From Epiperipatus broadwayi (taxonomy: Eukaryota; Onychophora; Udeonychophora; Euonychophora; Peripatidae): a stretch of DNA of 64,000 nucleotides. The notes under the pieces are model-generated. The model was given only the letters and a program-made list of their open reading frames with translations. It made no database searches and was not told the origin of the DNA. The DNA is taken from contig JAQFVV010000545.1 of NCBI GenBank assembly GCA_028023455.1, positions 270,842-334,841 on the forward strand. Reading direction: 5' to 3'. Both the position numbers and the translations under genes were made by a program. Positions 1-13,366 of the stretch are shown here, one piece after another; position 1 is the stretch's first letter, and each line of letters opens with the position of its first letter.

Positions 1-3000
1 TACCAATAAAATATTTAAATTCCAAAATAATTCTTTATTTATCTTTTGTGCAAAATTATGTTTGTTTCAATTATTATGAATATATATCGTGATTTCATGC
101 AGTGTAGTGGAGAAATAAACAATTCAGACACAAAAATTTTTGAAAAACAAATTTTAACAAAGTTTATTAATAACAACAAAATAAAATAAACAATTTATGT
201 ACACTATTTACAGTGGATATCCTTATTTTATACTTTACATTTTTATCTACTGGGTTATAAAAATAATTTATATTTAGTTATATCTTTATTTAGACTTAAG
301 ACAAAATAAAAATGTTACCATTTGGTTTCTCGTTATGGTTAACTTATTACAAATATATTCATTTATTTTATTAACAAAAATATCTCCTCCTTAATATTAT
401 TAAATTATATTTTTCTTAAAACACATTCGTAGAAAAAACATTCTACAGAAAAAACAAAAAAAATAACATTATAATGAGTATGGATTTCTTAAAAAAATTA
501 AACCAATTTTCATCTTGCAATGTCAAAGATGTTACATAAAATATTTATCCGAAAATTCATTACTAGATTTTAGTAGATATCACTTATCACACTTTGTCTA
601 CTAAACACAACATATTCCCATTTAGCCTTACTTTGGCATGATATAAGTGTAACTATCAATATATTCTTATTATTCAATAAATAAAAGTATACTATGCCTA
701 TTCTTTATAACATTTACTTTGTACTATTGTATTTTAAAAATATGCAATATTTAATTTTCTAAAGATATAATAAGCATTCAAAAGTTATTAACATTTTAAA
801 GAAAATATCTTTGTTTTAGATACTCTAATCTAAAAATTTATATTTCATTTCCGAAATAAATTTAAAAATATATTCTATGATTCTTTCCTTTCATTTAGGA
901 TTCATTGGACCTTCAATTTCAAGTTATAAAATTCTATTCCTTCTAAGCAAATAAACCAATCTTATACAAAACGATAGCATAACCTAAGCTCTAAATTATT
1001 TACCATTTCTTTTCAAAATATCTTACTAAACGATGCAGTTACATGAAATAAAGATAACGAAATAGATGCATAGGATTTAAGGAAGAAAGCTAGAGTATCA
1101 CTCATAACATGTCTCAAAATCATGGCACAGTGCATTAACTAGATATAGAGGTATGACCTTTACCTGTCTAATATCCTCTAGTACATGAACGATGTTAAAG
1201 CTATTCCTTCAGCTTTATTAGAACATCAAATATTTAAAGAAATATAAACACTGTCCAAATAAAATGTGTACCAGTCATAGGGCTTTGTTAACTATGCTGA
1301 TATCTACACAAAGACTATAAGTATTATTCATATTCCTTATAACATCCTATTTTTAAAAACATCATCTTGGTTTCCTGTCTACCCAAGTACTTCCAAGCCA
1401 CTATCTCACTATTATTTCTCGAGATTTTCCACATCTTACATCGATAAATAACTATCTGCATTTACAAAAACAATAAATAAAATACACTGATAATTTTAAA
1501 AAAACAATCTCGCTGTTCCACAAGAAAAGTTTGCTTACTTCATTATTCTGTATGTTTAATCATATACAATGTAATCAGATAATATTTGAATATCCAATAA
1601 CATGAAAGTTTTAAAAGAACCACATAAATATTTGTTACTATGTTGGATTATCTCACTAATATAAAAAAATCATTGTATGCATATTTTCAAATCTATTCTA
1701 ATCTCATAATGTTTAAAAAAAATGTATAAAAAATGCGTTTACAATAATTAAAACATTTATACTTCATTCTTACTATTCATAGATAATCTAAAAGAAAACA
1801 AAGAATATACATTATAAATTATTAATATTCATTATCATTACCAAATAACCTTTATCTGGTCATCATTTTAGTAGGCTTCCTTCATCCACTGGATATAGAA
1901 CATTGCATACATAAAGAAAATATACATCCATACACTTTATCTAAAAATATTCTTATCTAAATTATTAGATTATTATATTATAAAATTATATGTTATTAAC
2001 AAATTAATGTTTTATGTTTTCCTAATCTTATAAAAACAAAATTTTAGATTTAAACTAAGTTAATAAAAATAAAAGGAATCAAAACTATAATTATATATTT
2101 TCTTGACAATAGTTCCTGATGAATCCAAAATGTTTATTATTTTTTTAGAGTCTTTTTTTTTAAAATGTTCTCCCAAAAGCGCATTATTTTTCAAGAGCAT
2201 TTTCCCCTGCTCCGTTGCTATGACGATGAACAAGAACAAGAAAATAATTCATTTCCTGGGTATGTGCTCTATCTACTTCTGTAATAAGAATTTCAAGTTT
2301 TAAAATGAACAAAAAAAAAAATAATCCGACGTCTTTAAAAATATCTTTAAAAATTCAACAAAATAATTATTAATCCATTTTAGAAAAGTTTATAAGAAAA
2401 TTAATCTTTGGTTTTACTGTTTAGAATAATAATTATTAAAGACTCATAATGCTAAATTAATCCCACAAAGTTTATTCAATATTCTCTGCTGGCACATCTG
2501 ATGCATCATTCCATCCAATTTAACTTAAGTTATCCAGTAAACTTTTATGTACTATATTTTGTATTTTCATGGATCCACCTTTTATTCATCTACTTTATGT
2601 TCATTCTTTCTTACATAGGTTTTATTTCTTAATAAAGTTCTTTAAAAAAAATACTTCTAAAGATGCGGTTTTTTTTAAAGTACTTCTGAGACAAGAAGTT
2701 TTATATATCACAATGCTTAAGTAAAATCTTCTCTGTAAGCTCTTTCTTTAATTCTTGCAAAAAAATATTTTTTTAAAAAAATGTTTCCTTCAAAAAGGAC
2801 TAAACATTTTATTCCTTTCATTATGATATTCTATAAACAATTCATAAGATACAAGTATCTTATTCTTTTTTAAAAACACTTGGATAAGCTTATAAATAAT
2901 AATGCGTCTCCAATTTTTTTTTTTAGACAGCAAATAGCTTTCCATTGCATCAGTATAATGTCCGTTCTGTGTTTTTTTATGTACCAAAACAATTCTCCAG

Positions 3001-6000
3001 TGAAGCATTAATAAAATAGTATCCATAAACATTCTATGAATTTTTATATTATTATAATTTATATACATTTTATTCCATAGTATATCAATTTTTCATTGTG
3101 AAATTTAGGTTAAACTTAAAATAAAATAATCCTGGTAAGCAAACTGTTAAAAATTAGAAAATCATTTTCACGAAGTTTCTAAAATATATTATATTTTAAA
3201 CTCTCTTTTGCAAAATACTTTTTAAAAAATATCAATTAGTTTTTGCAAATAAAACTATAAGAAAGTACTAAAAATTGACTAAAATAAAAATTTAAAAGTA
3301 CTATCTCTTTGATAGCTACTGATATACCTTTCTCTGGTTTCAATCCATTAGTAATCTCCTCAGATAAATCAGTTACAATGATATTTATACCTTGCAAGAA
3401 TACCTTATCCTATTGGTTAATTCTTACTTTTAGCTTGAGAACAAATTTACATATTTTCAGTTTTACAGAATTAAATTTCCAAAATAAAAATTATGACATA
3501 ATAAAACCTAAAATGATTATTTAAAATATTACTTTCAGATTGATTATTACTTTGATAAATTACTTTAAAATATTTTAAAATTAACTTTTAAAATAATATT
3601 TAATGAATTTATTCCACTTTTAATATTTAATTTATCTATTTTTATTTAAACAAAAATATTAACTTTTTTATTAACTGTACTCATCTTTTTAAAACACTAC
3701 TTAAAACATTTAGAAATAACTACGTAATATTGTAATATTCACTTCTATGACAGATAATAATTCTATTCAACTCTATAATATAACTTTTAAAATATTTCAA
3801 ACTTTGTTATTAATTCAAACAAGCGTGTGTGAGAAACTATGCATTAAAAGTCACATGATCAATATAAAATTGAGACAGACGATTTTCAATCTATTTCTCT
3901 GTCTAGATTAATAAAATTGCAATACTTGATTATATTTCATAATATAATTATAAAAATTTGGAAAAATAATTTAGAAAATCTAGAATTAAATACAATTTTC
4001 ACTATCATAAAGTTTACTTTTAAAATATATGATATTAATTTTGACTATTAAAGATGATTTATAAATTTAAAAATAACATTTATTAAATTATCAGTTTTAA
4101 ACTATTAATATTTAACATTTAAATATACTTTTAAATATTTATATCTGAATTATTTAATATGGCCAGCTTTTGCAACCATATGCAACAATATTTAAAGCTT
4201 TACATAACTATTTTTAAATGATTCACTATAATTTTATATACTACGTATTTTCTTTAGCTTCAAACTGTACTTTATAACATAATTAACAAAATATAATTAA
4301 CATATTAAAAGAACATATTCTAAAATTTAAAATTTTTAATAATTTACTGTAATTGACTATTTTTGACCTATAGAAAAGGGCACAATATATATATATATAT
4401 GGTATAAGTATGTCGACATTTGTTAATATTTCAAAGCTAAAAGAAATAAAATTTAAAAAAAATTGCTCAATAGACGCAATTTAGTTTTCTTTTTTTTAGT
4501 TAGTACAATTTTTTTTTTAAATACGTACAATGAAAGTTATTTGTGTTTGATGTTATCTATTTTAAAGTAAAGTTAAAATTGGAAAGAATAGAAACACATA
4601 CAGATTGCTAACCCAGATTAAAAAAAAGAAAGTGATTAAAATCAAAGTAATGTTCTTATAACAATAATTAAAGATGGGAGCAAGGGATTTATAGAAAAGG
4701 AATTTTGTAATGAGAAAGAAAAAAGGAATGTACAAGATTATCATCTTGTAAGAAAACAAAAGATGAGAAGATAATATGCATGGAGATTTCAAATGGTCAT
4801 AGGTATAAAAGAAGTGAACAACTTTAGAGAAGTCTTTTCATTGTTTTTCTGGATGTTTCTTATGTATTACATAGAGCAAAAGGATAAGAGGAGTTAATTG
4901 TGGTTTTTTTTACAAAACTATAATAAAATGCTTCTACACAGAACTACTATGCTGAACCCAGTTATCATGTGTATGTAGAAACCAAAGGGTTTGCCGACAC
5001 CTCTCGCAAAAATCACCAAAAACTTCAAGTCTAGCTTTACCTTAGTATGGATCAGAAATGTGAAAATGTTACTAGAATGAAGTCAAAGTTAATGCCTATA
5101 AAGTCTTTCATAAAAGGACCATGTTTTAGAACAATAATCACTAGTCTATGTAAACTCGAGGAATTTACCGGTAAGTTATTAACTTATGTCTAACTCAATA
5201 TGGTTGCAAAATAAACATAAATGACAAGCTTCCAATAAAACAAAAAAAAAAAGAAAGATATTTGCTGTTTTAGTCTTCAAAGTGAACTGTTTGAATTAAT
5301 TGATTAATATTGTTATCAGATTATGTATGTGTGTGTTCTTTCCAGTTTTATAAATAATTTGTAATAATCGTTTAAATATTTAAAATGTCTTAATAAAACT
5401 TTTTCCATTAATATAAACCTTCCATTGTACATTTTTAATTTTAGTTTGTTAGATTTTATTATTAAATAATTGTTTAAGAAATGTATAAATTACCTATGCC
5501 AATATATTTGTTTAATAATCAAAACCCCTGCAAAAATAATATAAAATATTCTTTTAGAAAGTGAACTTTCTAAAATATTGCATTTTTGTTATTTGTTTCG
5601 AATTGATGATGCTATGCAATGGGATCAGTGGGTCTATAATCCTGGCGCCCTCTTAAATAAATAAAAAACTGATTCCATTGGCAATTTGAATTGTAATAAA
5701 ATAAGTCCCCACACACACACACTCCTTTGTTTCAAGGTAACATTTTTTAAAAATAACTTTTACTTTTTTATTCTAAATTTCTTTCTTTAAACTTTGAATT
5801 TTTATTAATTAAAAAAGGCCATCTTTAATTTGCCTTGAATGGGCTAACTAATTAAAAACATACATTCCTTTAGAAAATGTTGGCGGGCTTATCTCAAAAT
5901 AAAATCATACGCTATATTTTAACAAGATTTTAAAAAGAAAAATATATTCTTATTTCTTTTAATAAAATAAGCATTTTATTTCAGCAGAATTTTGCATTAA

Positions 6001-6305
6001 CTCATATATATATATATATGCTTGACGTATATATATGTTTGATTAATAGGTTTTACAAGTAATTTTTTTTAACACTACAAATAGTAGGTCAGTTAATCAG
6101 GAAATATCTCGAAATATTTGAATTCATACCTGAATGGAATATTTTTCTTTTAATAGTTTGATTAACTTACACATTATAGTGTGTAAAATAAGACCTATTA
6201 TTATCTACTGGAAGATATTATGATATATCTATTCTAAGAACTGAAAAGTAAAAGGACACGTGTGTAATTTCTGATTTAGTTTCAATATATATAAATGAAT
6301 ATATC
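1..6305. other. AT-rich non-coding DNA without a supported gene
   Basis: No open frame here looks like a protein. The few frames of 60-90 codons are rich in F, I, K, N and L, as expected from AT-rich DNA, and have no recognisable domain. Simple repeats seen: an AT run near 4387-4400, a CA run near 5707-5722 and an AT run near 6005-6020. A segment around 4979-5170 is less AT-rich than its surroundings and ends at a donor-like GGTAAGTTAT, but the one frame open at its start closes after about 34 codons and shows no domain. This stretch is probably intron or intergenic DNA upstream of the exon at 7287. Confidence 0.6.
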
Positions 6306-6655
6306 AAACTTCCTTTTTTTTAAACTTGATTTTTATATGACTATTATAAAAATATCACTACATATCAATGTTTTGACTTATTTTATAATATAGTATTTTT
6401 CAAGGAAAAATAAAAATATATTTATTTTATAATAAAGTCTTTTTCAAGGAAAAATAAAAATACATTTAATACGAATGTATTTTTATTTTTCCTTGAAAAA
6501 GACTATATTATAAAATAGTCAAACGTTGGTATGTAGTGATATTTTATTTATTTTTCCTTGAAAAAGTCTATATTATAAAATAGTCAAAATATTTGTATGT
6601 AGTGATATTTTTATAATAGTCATATAAAAATCAAGTTTAAAAAAAAAAAGAAATT
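6306..6655. repeat. Hairpin MITE (about 350 bp palindrome)
   Basis: The left arm, from AAACTTCC through the TTTTTATATGACTATTATAA block, reappears as its reverse complement at the right end. The arms exceed 60 bp. Inside them, a second block with TTTTTCCTTGAAAAAG and its complement occurs several times in both orientations, so nearly the whole element can fold back. There is no coding capacity. This is the layout of a non-autonomous fold-back or MITE insertion. A clear target duplication was not identified because both flanks are AT-rich. Confidence 0.7.
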
Positions 6656-7286
6656 TGGCGTATTCATCTATAAATGTTGAAAGTTATGAACTATTTTTAA
6701 AAAGAAAACTGTAGATGATATTTTAAATTCATTGATAGTGATAGTTATGTAATTTGATCTACAGAAATGAAATATATAATACAAGATAGATATGGATTAT
6801 TAATGAGGAATGGAGTATAAAAGATACAATCTGATCTTACATTTAAATTGTAGAATTAATTTGTATTAGATTCAGGTAAACAAATCAAAGGCAGGGATTT
6901 TAACCTTATTCTTGAAGTTTCATATACTGATCTAATTCATAAATAGGCAACTATCAGTAATGTTGTCTTATCATGTAAGTATATTTTTAGTACATATGTA
7001 TATGTGTATACTATTTTTTTAATGATATTTATTTTACTTACTTGCCTTTTGTTTATAAAAGTGAAATTTTGCTAGTTGCTAATATTAGATTTGGATTTCA
7101 TAATTTTTGCTTGTGGCTAAATTTCCATAAGTGATTGAAATAAATAGAAAATTTTTTTTGTTTCCAAAATAAGTTTCAGAAAAATGGATGAAATATATTA
7201 GAGATGTTTTTTTAAATTAATTATTTTTATAAATATATATATATACTAGTGTGTTTTTTGTAACCAGATCTTTTTTTTAATCTTAG

Positions 7287-7361
7287 AAAGAAAAAATTAA
7301 AAGGACTGAAAATGAGGTTGAACATATGCATAAATCTATACAAGAATCTTTTGATCAAAAA
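7287..7361 (+). CDS. Candidate coiled-coil exon (25 codons)
   Basis: A pyrimidine-rich tract ending in TCTTAG precedes 7287, and AAA|GTAAGT follows 7361, so both splice sites look good. The 75-base exon is open in phase 0 on both sides. It encodes 25 charged residues, including KIKRTENEVEHMHKSIQES, with hydrophobic spacing that fits a coiled coil. It resembles the exons at 19827, 21213 and 36404 and may belong to the same gene. However, the 19827 exon needs a codon already two bases in, so at least one exon of length 3n+2 would have to lie between them. None was recognised. The exon could also belong to another gene or be chance. No protein family is recognised. Confidence 0.45.
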
Positions 7362-8299
7362 GTAAGTTATAACTTTTTACTAGAATAAAAATTTTAAAAT
7401 TTAAATTAAAAATTATTTGCAGTATCATTTTCTAAAGTATTTCTGTTGAAAAGTAAAATTTTGAATTTAAAAGATTTTTGCCAAATGACATTTTAATGTT
7501 AAAAATAAAATTATTATAAAAAACAAACAAATATTAATAAAATTAATTAGAGAGATGTTGTAGAACCTTTAGAGACAGGCTTTATTTGCCAATTTGCATT
7601 TCAGTACAATATTCCCTTTTTATCTTTAGTTACAAGTCATATTTTTATCTAAATAAAGTCTAGAGAGCATACAGAACAAGAAAGAAATTAACTAATTTTC
7701 AGATAAGTCCTGAATTTTGATTTTTTTATATAGTGTTTTAATATGTTAGTGTGAAAAATATACCTCCTTGCTTAATTTAGGTCCAAATGAAGGTAAAGCA
7801 ATATAGTGTCAGTATTAATAAATAATAAGATTACAAAATGCATTAAAAGCAGTAGTGGATAGCAGATAATGATGTCATTACTACTATTAATTATAAATAT
7901 AATATAAGCTGTAAGAGTCATATAATATTTTATTTGGAATAAGATTACAAACTTTGTTCAAAAGAAAATTTTAGTTCTAATATCTTTTGAGATATTTGAG
8001 AGTAAAGTACAAATTCTATACCTTAAGTAATTTAATTTCACTAAAAAATTAAATTGTCACTATAGTTAAAACAGATTCTATAATTGGTTTAAAAGCATTG
8101 ATAGTTAATTAAAAATCAAAAAAGTGACCTGTCATAACATTGACTATACTGGTTTTTTTTTAAAAGAAAAGAAAACTATAATTAGTTAACAGTAACCTGA
8201 TGGAAAAACAATTTTTTTTATAGAAATCAATCAACAATAATCCGGTCAAGAAATTTATACATATATTTTTTTTAAAAAAAGAAGATATTAAACTGTATA

Positions 8300-9202
8300 C
8301 ACCTGGGTCTCGTTTTATGCAGATTATTTTAATGCGATTTTGAAGTTATGCAATCCATGTTTCTTCTTAATATCTTTCATATTTCACTATATTTATTAGA
8401 TATCAAGAAATTTTTAAATTATTAATAACCTATTTTGACTTGAAATATTTTTTTTTCAAAGATATAACGTTATATTAGCAGCTAACGTGAATATGGCCTG
8501 AAGCTGTATTTAGAATCTTATCTTCTATGTAAATAACCTACTTATACTAATGAGTAAATAATAATAATAATAATAGATTTATATTTACAGTATAAAAATA
8601 TCGCAATAAATATTCAAAAATTTTACATTTTTAAAACGTATTTTGTTAGATATAACAGAAATAAATAATTTTTTAGATTTTAAAAATAAATAATAACTAA
8701 TATTTTATTGATTTTATAAGCTGAAAATAATCTTTCTAATGATAATGTATAATCGTTTTGTTTTGATTGCAATGTCATTTTTTTAATATAGAAACAGAAA
8801 ACCATTAACACAGCACAAGACTGAAAGTGGTGCTAGTTGTACATCACATCACGAATCTGATTTCTCACCAGTTCACAAATGAACGCATGTTGTCAAATAG
8901 CGGTAATGATTAAAATATGTATGAAAAAATATAAAATTAAATACTGTAGTTAATAAAAAAAGTTTGTCTTGTATTAATTTTTTTCAAATATTTGAAATTT
9001 TTTATTAGTCATTCTTTATTTCCTTATTTTTTTAATGCAAATTTTTAAGTAATTTTTCCTTGTTGCTTTGCTTTTATGTGATTTCTAAAAAATACAGACC
9101 TTATCCCCCATTTTTCAAGGTAAGTTAAGTCTATTTTTGTGCGATTTCCTCTGTGCGCATTTTCTGAGGAACCTATCTACCGCATAAAACGAGACCCAGG
9201 TG
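8300..9202. mobile_element. pogo/Tigger-like non-autonomous DNA transposon
   Basis: Terminal inverted repeats begin CACCTGGGTCTCGTTTTATG at 8300 and end in the exact complement at 9202. Both are flanked by TA (8298-8299 and 9203-9204), the target duplication of Tc1/mariner/pogo elements. The right inner end continues with GCGGTAGATAGGTTCC and GCGCACAGAGGAAATCGCAC. This layout (CTCG, TTTATGCGG, GGTTCC) resembles the termini of pogo/Tigger elements. No transposase frame remains in the 903 bp. A splice-like acceptor near 8791 followed by a short open stretch lies inside it and is taken as chance or as transposase debris. Confidence 0.75.
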
Positions 9203-9204
9203 TA

Positions 9205-12200
9205 CTTTGAATATTAAATTAATTATGAAAAATGTAATATTATTGTAACAAGTTAAAATATGTAACATCAATGTGCGAATACACACACACATATATACAT
9301 ACATTTTTAAACATTTGTAGTATTTTTTATATACAACTGAATGGTTTAATTATGTATTTATTATTTTATATGACGACTGTAATATAAGTCAATTGTACTG
9401 CATATTTATGTGTGTGCATATATGTCAATGCTTGTCAAATAGGACAAATGTGCAAATTTTATTCATTTTTTATAATTATTTTATGTTAATTGAAATGTTT
9501 TCATTGTATATTATAAAATGCATGTCTGTTTTCAGATATAGGTATGCGTTTATAGATACTTATTAAGAAGTATTGTAAATCAATGTAAAACTTTAGTTGT
9601 GTATATAATTTTGTATACTTTTCAAAATCAGAATCCTTATTCTATAAGACCTTAATTTCGTGTTTTTTTTTTGTTAATAATAAACTTGTATTTAATTGTT
9701 AAAAGTTGTATTAAATCATCATTTGTTGGTCACATACAGTAATAGAGCTTGTGTTCTTCAAGCTAGATTTGTGCACGGGATGAATATATAAATGGGGATG
9801 TGTAATTAGTGCTTTTGGGGCATCCAGCGATGGTCAATCATCATCATCCTGGTTGGCACATAAGATTATATTTTTTAAAGCCCATGCACTATCTTTAATT
9901 TTAGTTTAGTCTCATTAAAAATTTAAGTTTATAGTTGGCCAAACAAGTGGCCAGAGCATTGATGATGATCAGCATGTTTATGTATCCCAGCATTATTGTT
10001 TAGATTTTCTGATTATTGTGTATTCTAATGGATTAGCACTTAAGTGGTGTATCCAAATTAATGGTTAAATAATTGCCCAAGCTGGCAAAGGCTCAATAGT
10101 TAGCCTGGTCTAAAGGAGACCCATTTCCAATTCAGTCACAAGGTTGACTGTTGATTTATATTTTTTATTGTTCAATCCAGTCACAAGGTGGACTGTTGAT
10201 TTATTGTAATGATTTGTTTATTCCCATCAAAGATGATGATGGATGGTTATTTCTTTTGAGTATTTACTTGTACTTATTTTTTTACTTGATAATGCTGGTT
10301 GATATATGATTGATGTATAGTTATTTTAGTTACTCTAAGAAATGACTGCTGATCTTTGAGAGCTTTTGATCTCATGCTTCCCTTAAATATATCTCATTAC
10401 TTATATAATTTTGTAAATATTTAAATTTAATTTACTTGAGAGTGATGATGATTTGCCATCATCCCAGGTTCATTCCATTTATCCACTTCCTATCATCCTA
10501 TCCTGTTACAATATATATATGTTCACTAGATGGAGCTTACCACTAGCTCCTAACAAGCTTTAGTTATAAGTGCCAAAAGAGAATATATATATATATATGT
10601 TGTATCCTTGCTAACAGATACTTAAGAAAATGAATATAATATCGTGATAATCCTCCGGCTCACTCTCACTTAACAAAATATGTACTAATAATATCTTATT
10701 ATAATATTCTTTGATTAGACTAGCTCAAAATTCAATAATTATCAATATATAGTTCGATTGAATAATAAATAAATAATAATCATGATACATTTAACAAAGA
10801 GTATAACGGTTGCTAAACATTGAGAATATCTCCATAAAGTCATACCCTCAGTGGCATAGAAACACTATCCCCCTAAATTTATACAATAACACAAATCTAT
10901 AGTATTCCTACGACTTTGAAATACATTAAATAATTTTAACCTAATATTAATAAATTATAATTTCTGTTATTAAAAAAAAAAAAAATATCGGGTTCTATAA
11001 AATAACATCAGCAAATTAATCAAAAATCCTGTAGCTGAACATAATGAGATATTTATTTACATAATACCTAACTACCCCTCTCTAAAGTAGTAATAATAAT
11101 ATAATAATATGTTCCTACACTTAATCTTATTAATAATATATCCTATATTTAATACTTAATAAGCAGATAAAATATAATAATAATAAATATTATATGAATC
11201 AAATTTTCTTATATAGCATACAAAATATAATGTAATCTGAATAGAGTGGTAATATGAAAAATATTTACAATTTATATGGTATCAGTTTTAAATAATTAAT
11301 TCTAAATAGAAAATAATATTATAGTGATTAAATATTCAATTATCTTATTCAGAGTAGCAATAATATTTTAAATAAATTTATATCATCTATTATGTGCAGA
11401 TATGTTATATGTTTTATTTAAATTTAGTGGATTAGATGTTGTGGAAAATGAAGAGATCAATAAATAACACTTGACAAGGAGATTCTTTATAAAAAACATT
11501 AAATAAAAATATACAAAATTATACATGAAAAATTATATTGCATGTCATAAAATAAAATAAAATAAAAATTTTTAAGCCTTCACTCTGGCTTTATGAAATT
11601 TACATCTAGTCCCATATAAAAATAATAACATAAAATTCAAAATGTTCATATGTCAAAGACTGTATGTAAAAATTGTATTTAATTAATTTAATAAGAGAAG
11701 TATTATTTCTCTAACTCAACTAAAGATAAAATAAGATATTTTATTTAAATACTTTAATTAATGTAATTCTGTTGTGGGAATATTTCACTTTAATAATTAT
11801 AGACAACAAAAATGTGTACTCATGTAACAAATGATTGCTTGGCACCGCTCTAAATAAATGTGTTCTTGGCATATTCAAGGAAAATAATATAAAGATAAAA
11901 TAAAAATTCAAAATTACTCTTAACAATCCTTTGTTTTGTAAAATATGCATTTTCAAAATTTATTGATTTTATAACTATAAAATATTAGGAATAGTAATTG
12001 TTCCTTTATTATAGCTGTAAATTAGCATTCCTTATTCAACATCATTTGTATCCAAACTTATTCAAAAACCTATCTTGTCATTTAGTTTGAACAATCCATC
12101 TTTACAAGTTTATTCATTATTCAGGTTTCTCAGGTACTAAGCTCTACAATGTATAACAAATGAAATTCAGATAGCAATAAAATGTAGGACATGAAGGAAA

Positions 12201-12698
12201 TAATAATTAGAGTAATAACTTAATAGTCTATGAAATAAATTCATTCACATGGAAAACAGTGCAAAAGATTAGGTATGGCTTAGTCAAATACCTATGAAAA
12301 ATATGTCATGGCTCTCTTTTGGCACTTACAGACACTAAAACAAGTAGATGACACTGTCCATGGAAATATAAATAATAAAAATACAGGACTTTGTTAACTG
12401 TATTTGTACACTATTCCAAAATTCAAGAAAACATAGATTGATATTCCTATCATCTTAACATATCCTAAATACTCATCCAGGGGTTCATCTCTTACTTCCC
12501 TGTTCACTACTCTACAAATTCCATATATTGATTTAAACAATCAACATCGCAAAAAATAAACTGAATGACAATACCCAATATTCCATAAACTAGCATATAA
12601 AATTCATTAAAACTATGGATACATTTAAAGAAACGGTTTCGAAAATCTAATCTTTGCCACAATACAAATGACTTTGATAAAATATATTACTAATATTT
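9205..12698. other. Non-coding stretch with unclassified repeats
   Basis: No gene is supported. The part 9740-10260 is less AT-rich. It holds two copies of a CAGTCACAAGGTKGACTGTT block (near 10134 and 10181) and an imperfect inverted pair with ATCATCATC-type runs near 9840 and 9965. At 10518 a segment GTTCACTAGATGGAGCTTAC matches the terminus of the fold-back family at 48.4-49.5 kb. A related inverted block with TAAGTGCCAAAAGAGA and its complement lies near 10567 and 12310. TAA/ATA runs occur near 8559 and 11090. The frame at 11741-11956 (minus) has no recognisable domain. Confidence 0.5.
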
Positions 12699-13366
12699 CA
12701 AGTGCTTATGACTATCAACAGCCAATCAGATCATAAACATTGAGACAGAGAATTTAACAAGAAAAGGATGGTTCCACCCTCTTCTTTACTTATCTTTCTA
12801 TATATCCAAGCCAGTCTAAAGTACTTAGATCTGAAAACGTGAATCTTAAATATCTTCACACTCAACTCACTGAGTTCAAATTACAAACATACAGCATGAA
12901 ATCTCTCGATTTACTACACAGTAGTTTTTCGATGTTATAACTTCCAGCAATATATGTAAATAATATTTATTTTATAAAGCGCAGATGGTATTGAAATTAA
13001 ACTGAGAGACTGCAAACCTCTCAAGCGCTTATGACTATCAACAGCCAATCAGCAAGTTATAATATCGAAAAACTACTGCATAGTAAATCGAAAGATTTCA
13101 TGCTGTATGTTTGTAATTTGAACTCAGTAAGTTGAGTGTGAAGATATTTAAGATTCACGCTTTCAGATCTAGTACTTTAGACTGGCTTGGATATATAGAA
13201 AGACAAGTAAAGAAGAGGGTGGAACCACCCTTTTCTTGTTAAATTCTCTGTCTCAGTGTTTACGATCTGATTGGCTGTTGATAGTCATAAGCGCTTGAGA
13301 GCTTTGCAGTCTCTCAGTTTAATTTCAATACCGTCTGCGCTTTATAAAATAAATATTATTTACTAA
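12699..13366. repeat. Inverted pair of a promoter-like dispersed repeat
   Basis: A unit of about 310 bp occurs three times here: a left-truncated plus copy (about 12699-12955), a plus head (12957-13053), and a full inverted copy (13054-13366). Read in its own sense, the unit has AGCCAATCAG (CCAAT box), a GGTTCCACCC block, a CTATATATCC TATA-like box, and then an ATG opening a 14-codon frame that is kept in both long copies (MKSLDLLHSSFSML and MKSFDLLCSSFSIL). A fourth, partial copy lies at 51862-51997 on the minus strand. The order CCAAT, TATA, ATG resembles an RNA polymerase II promoter with a leader, but no transcript evidence exists here. The 96 bp outer arms can form a hairpin. Confidence 0.65.

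Noticed and set aside
4979-5172. Less AT-rich segment ending in GGTAAGTTAT, a possible exon
   Set aside because: The only open frame from a plausible acceptor stops about 90 bases before the donor, and no domain is seen.
5275-5310. Coiled-coil-like reading LQSELFELID after a TTTTAG acceptor
   Set aside because: Only ten codons before a stop and no donor; expected by chance.
8791-8875. Acceptor-like site followed by a short open frame that could end the 7287 exon's gene
   Set aside because: It lies inside the pogo-like transposon at 8300-9202, has no downstream donor, and its frame closes after ten codons when joined in phase.
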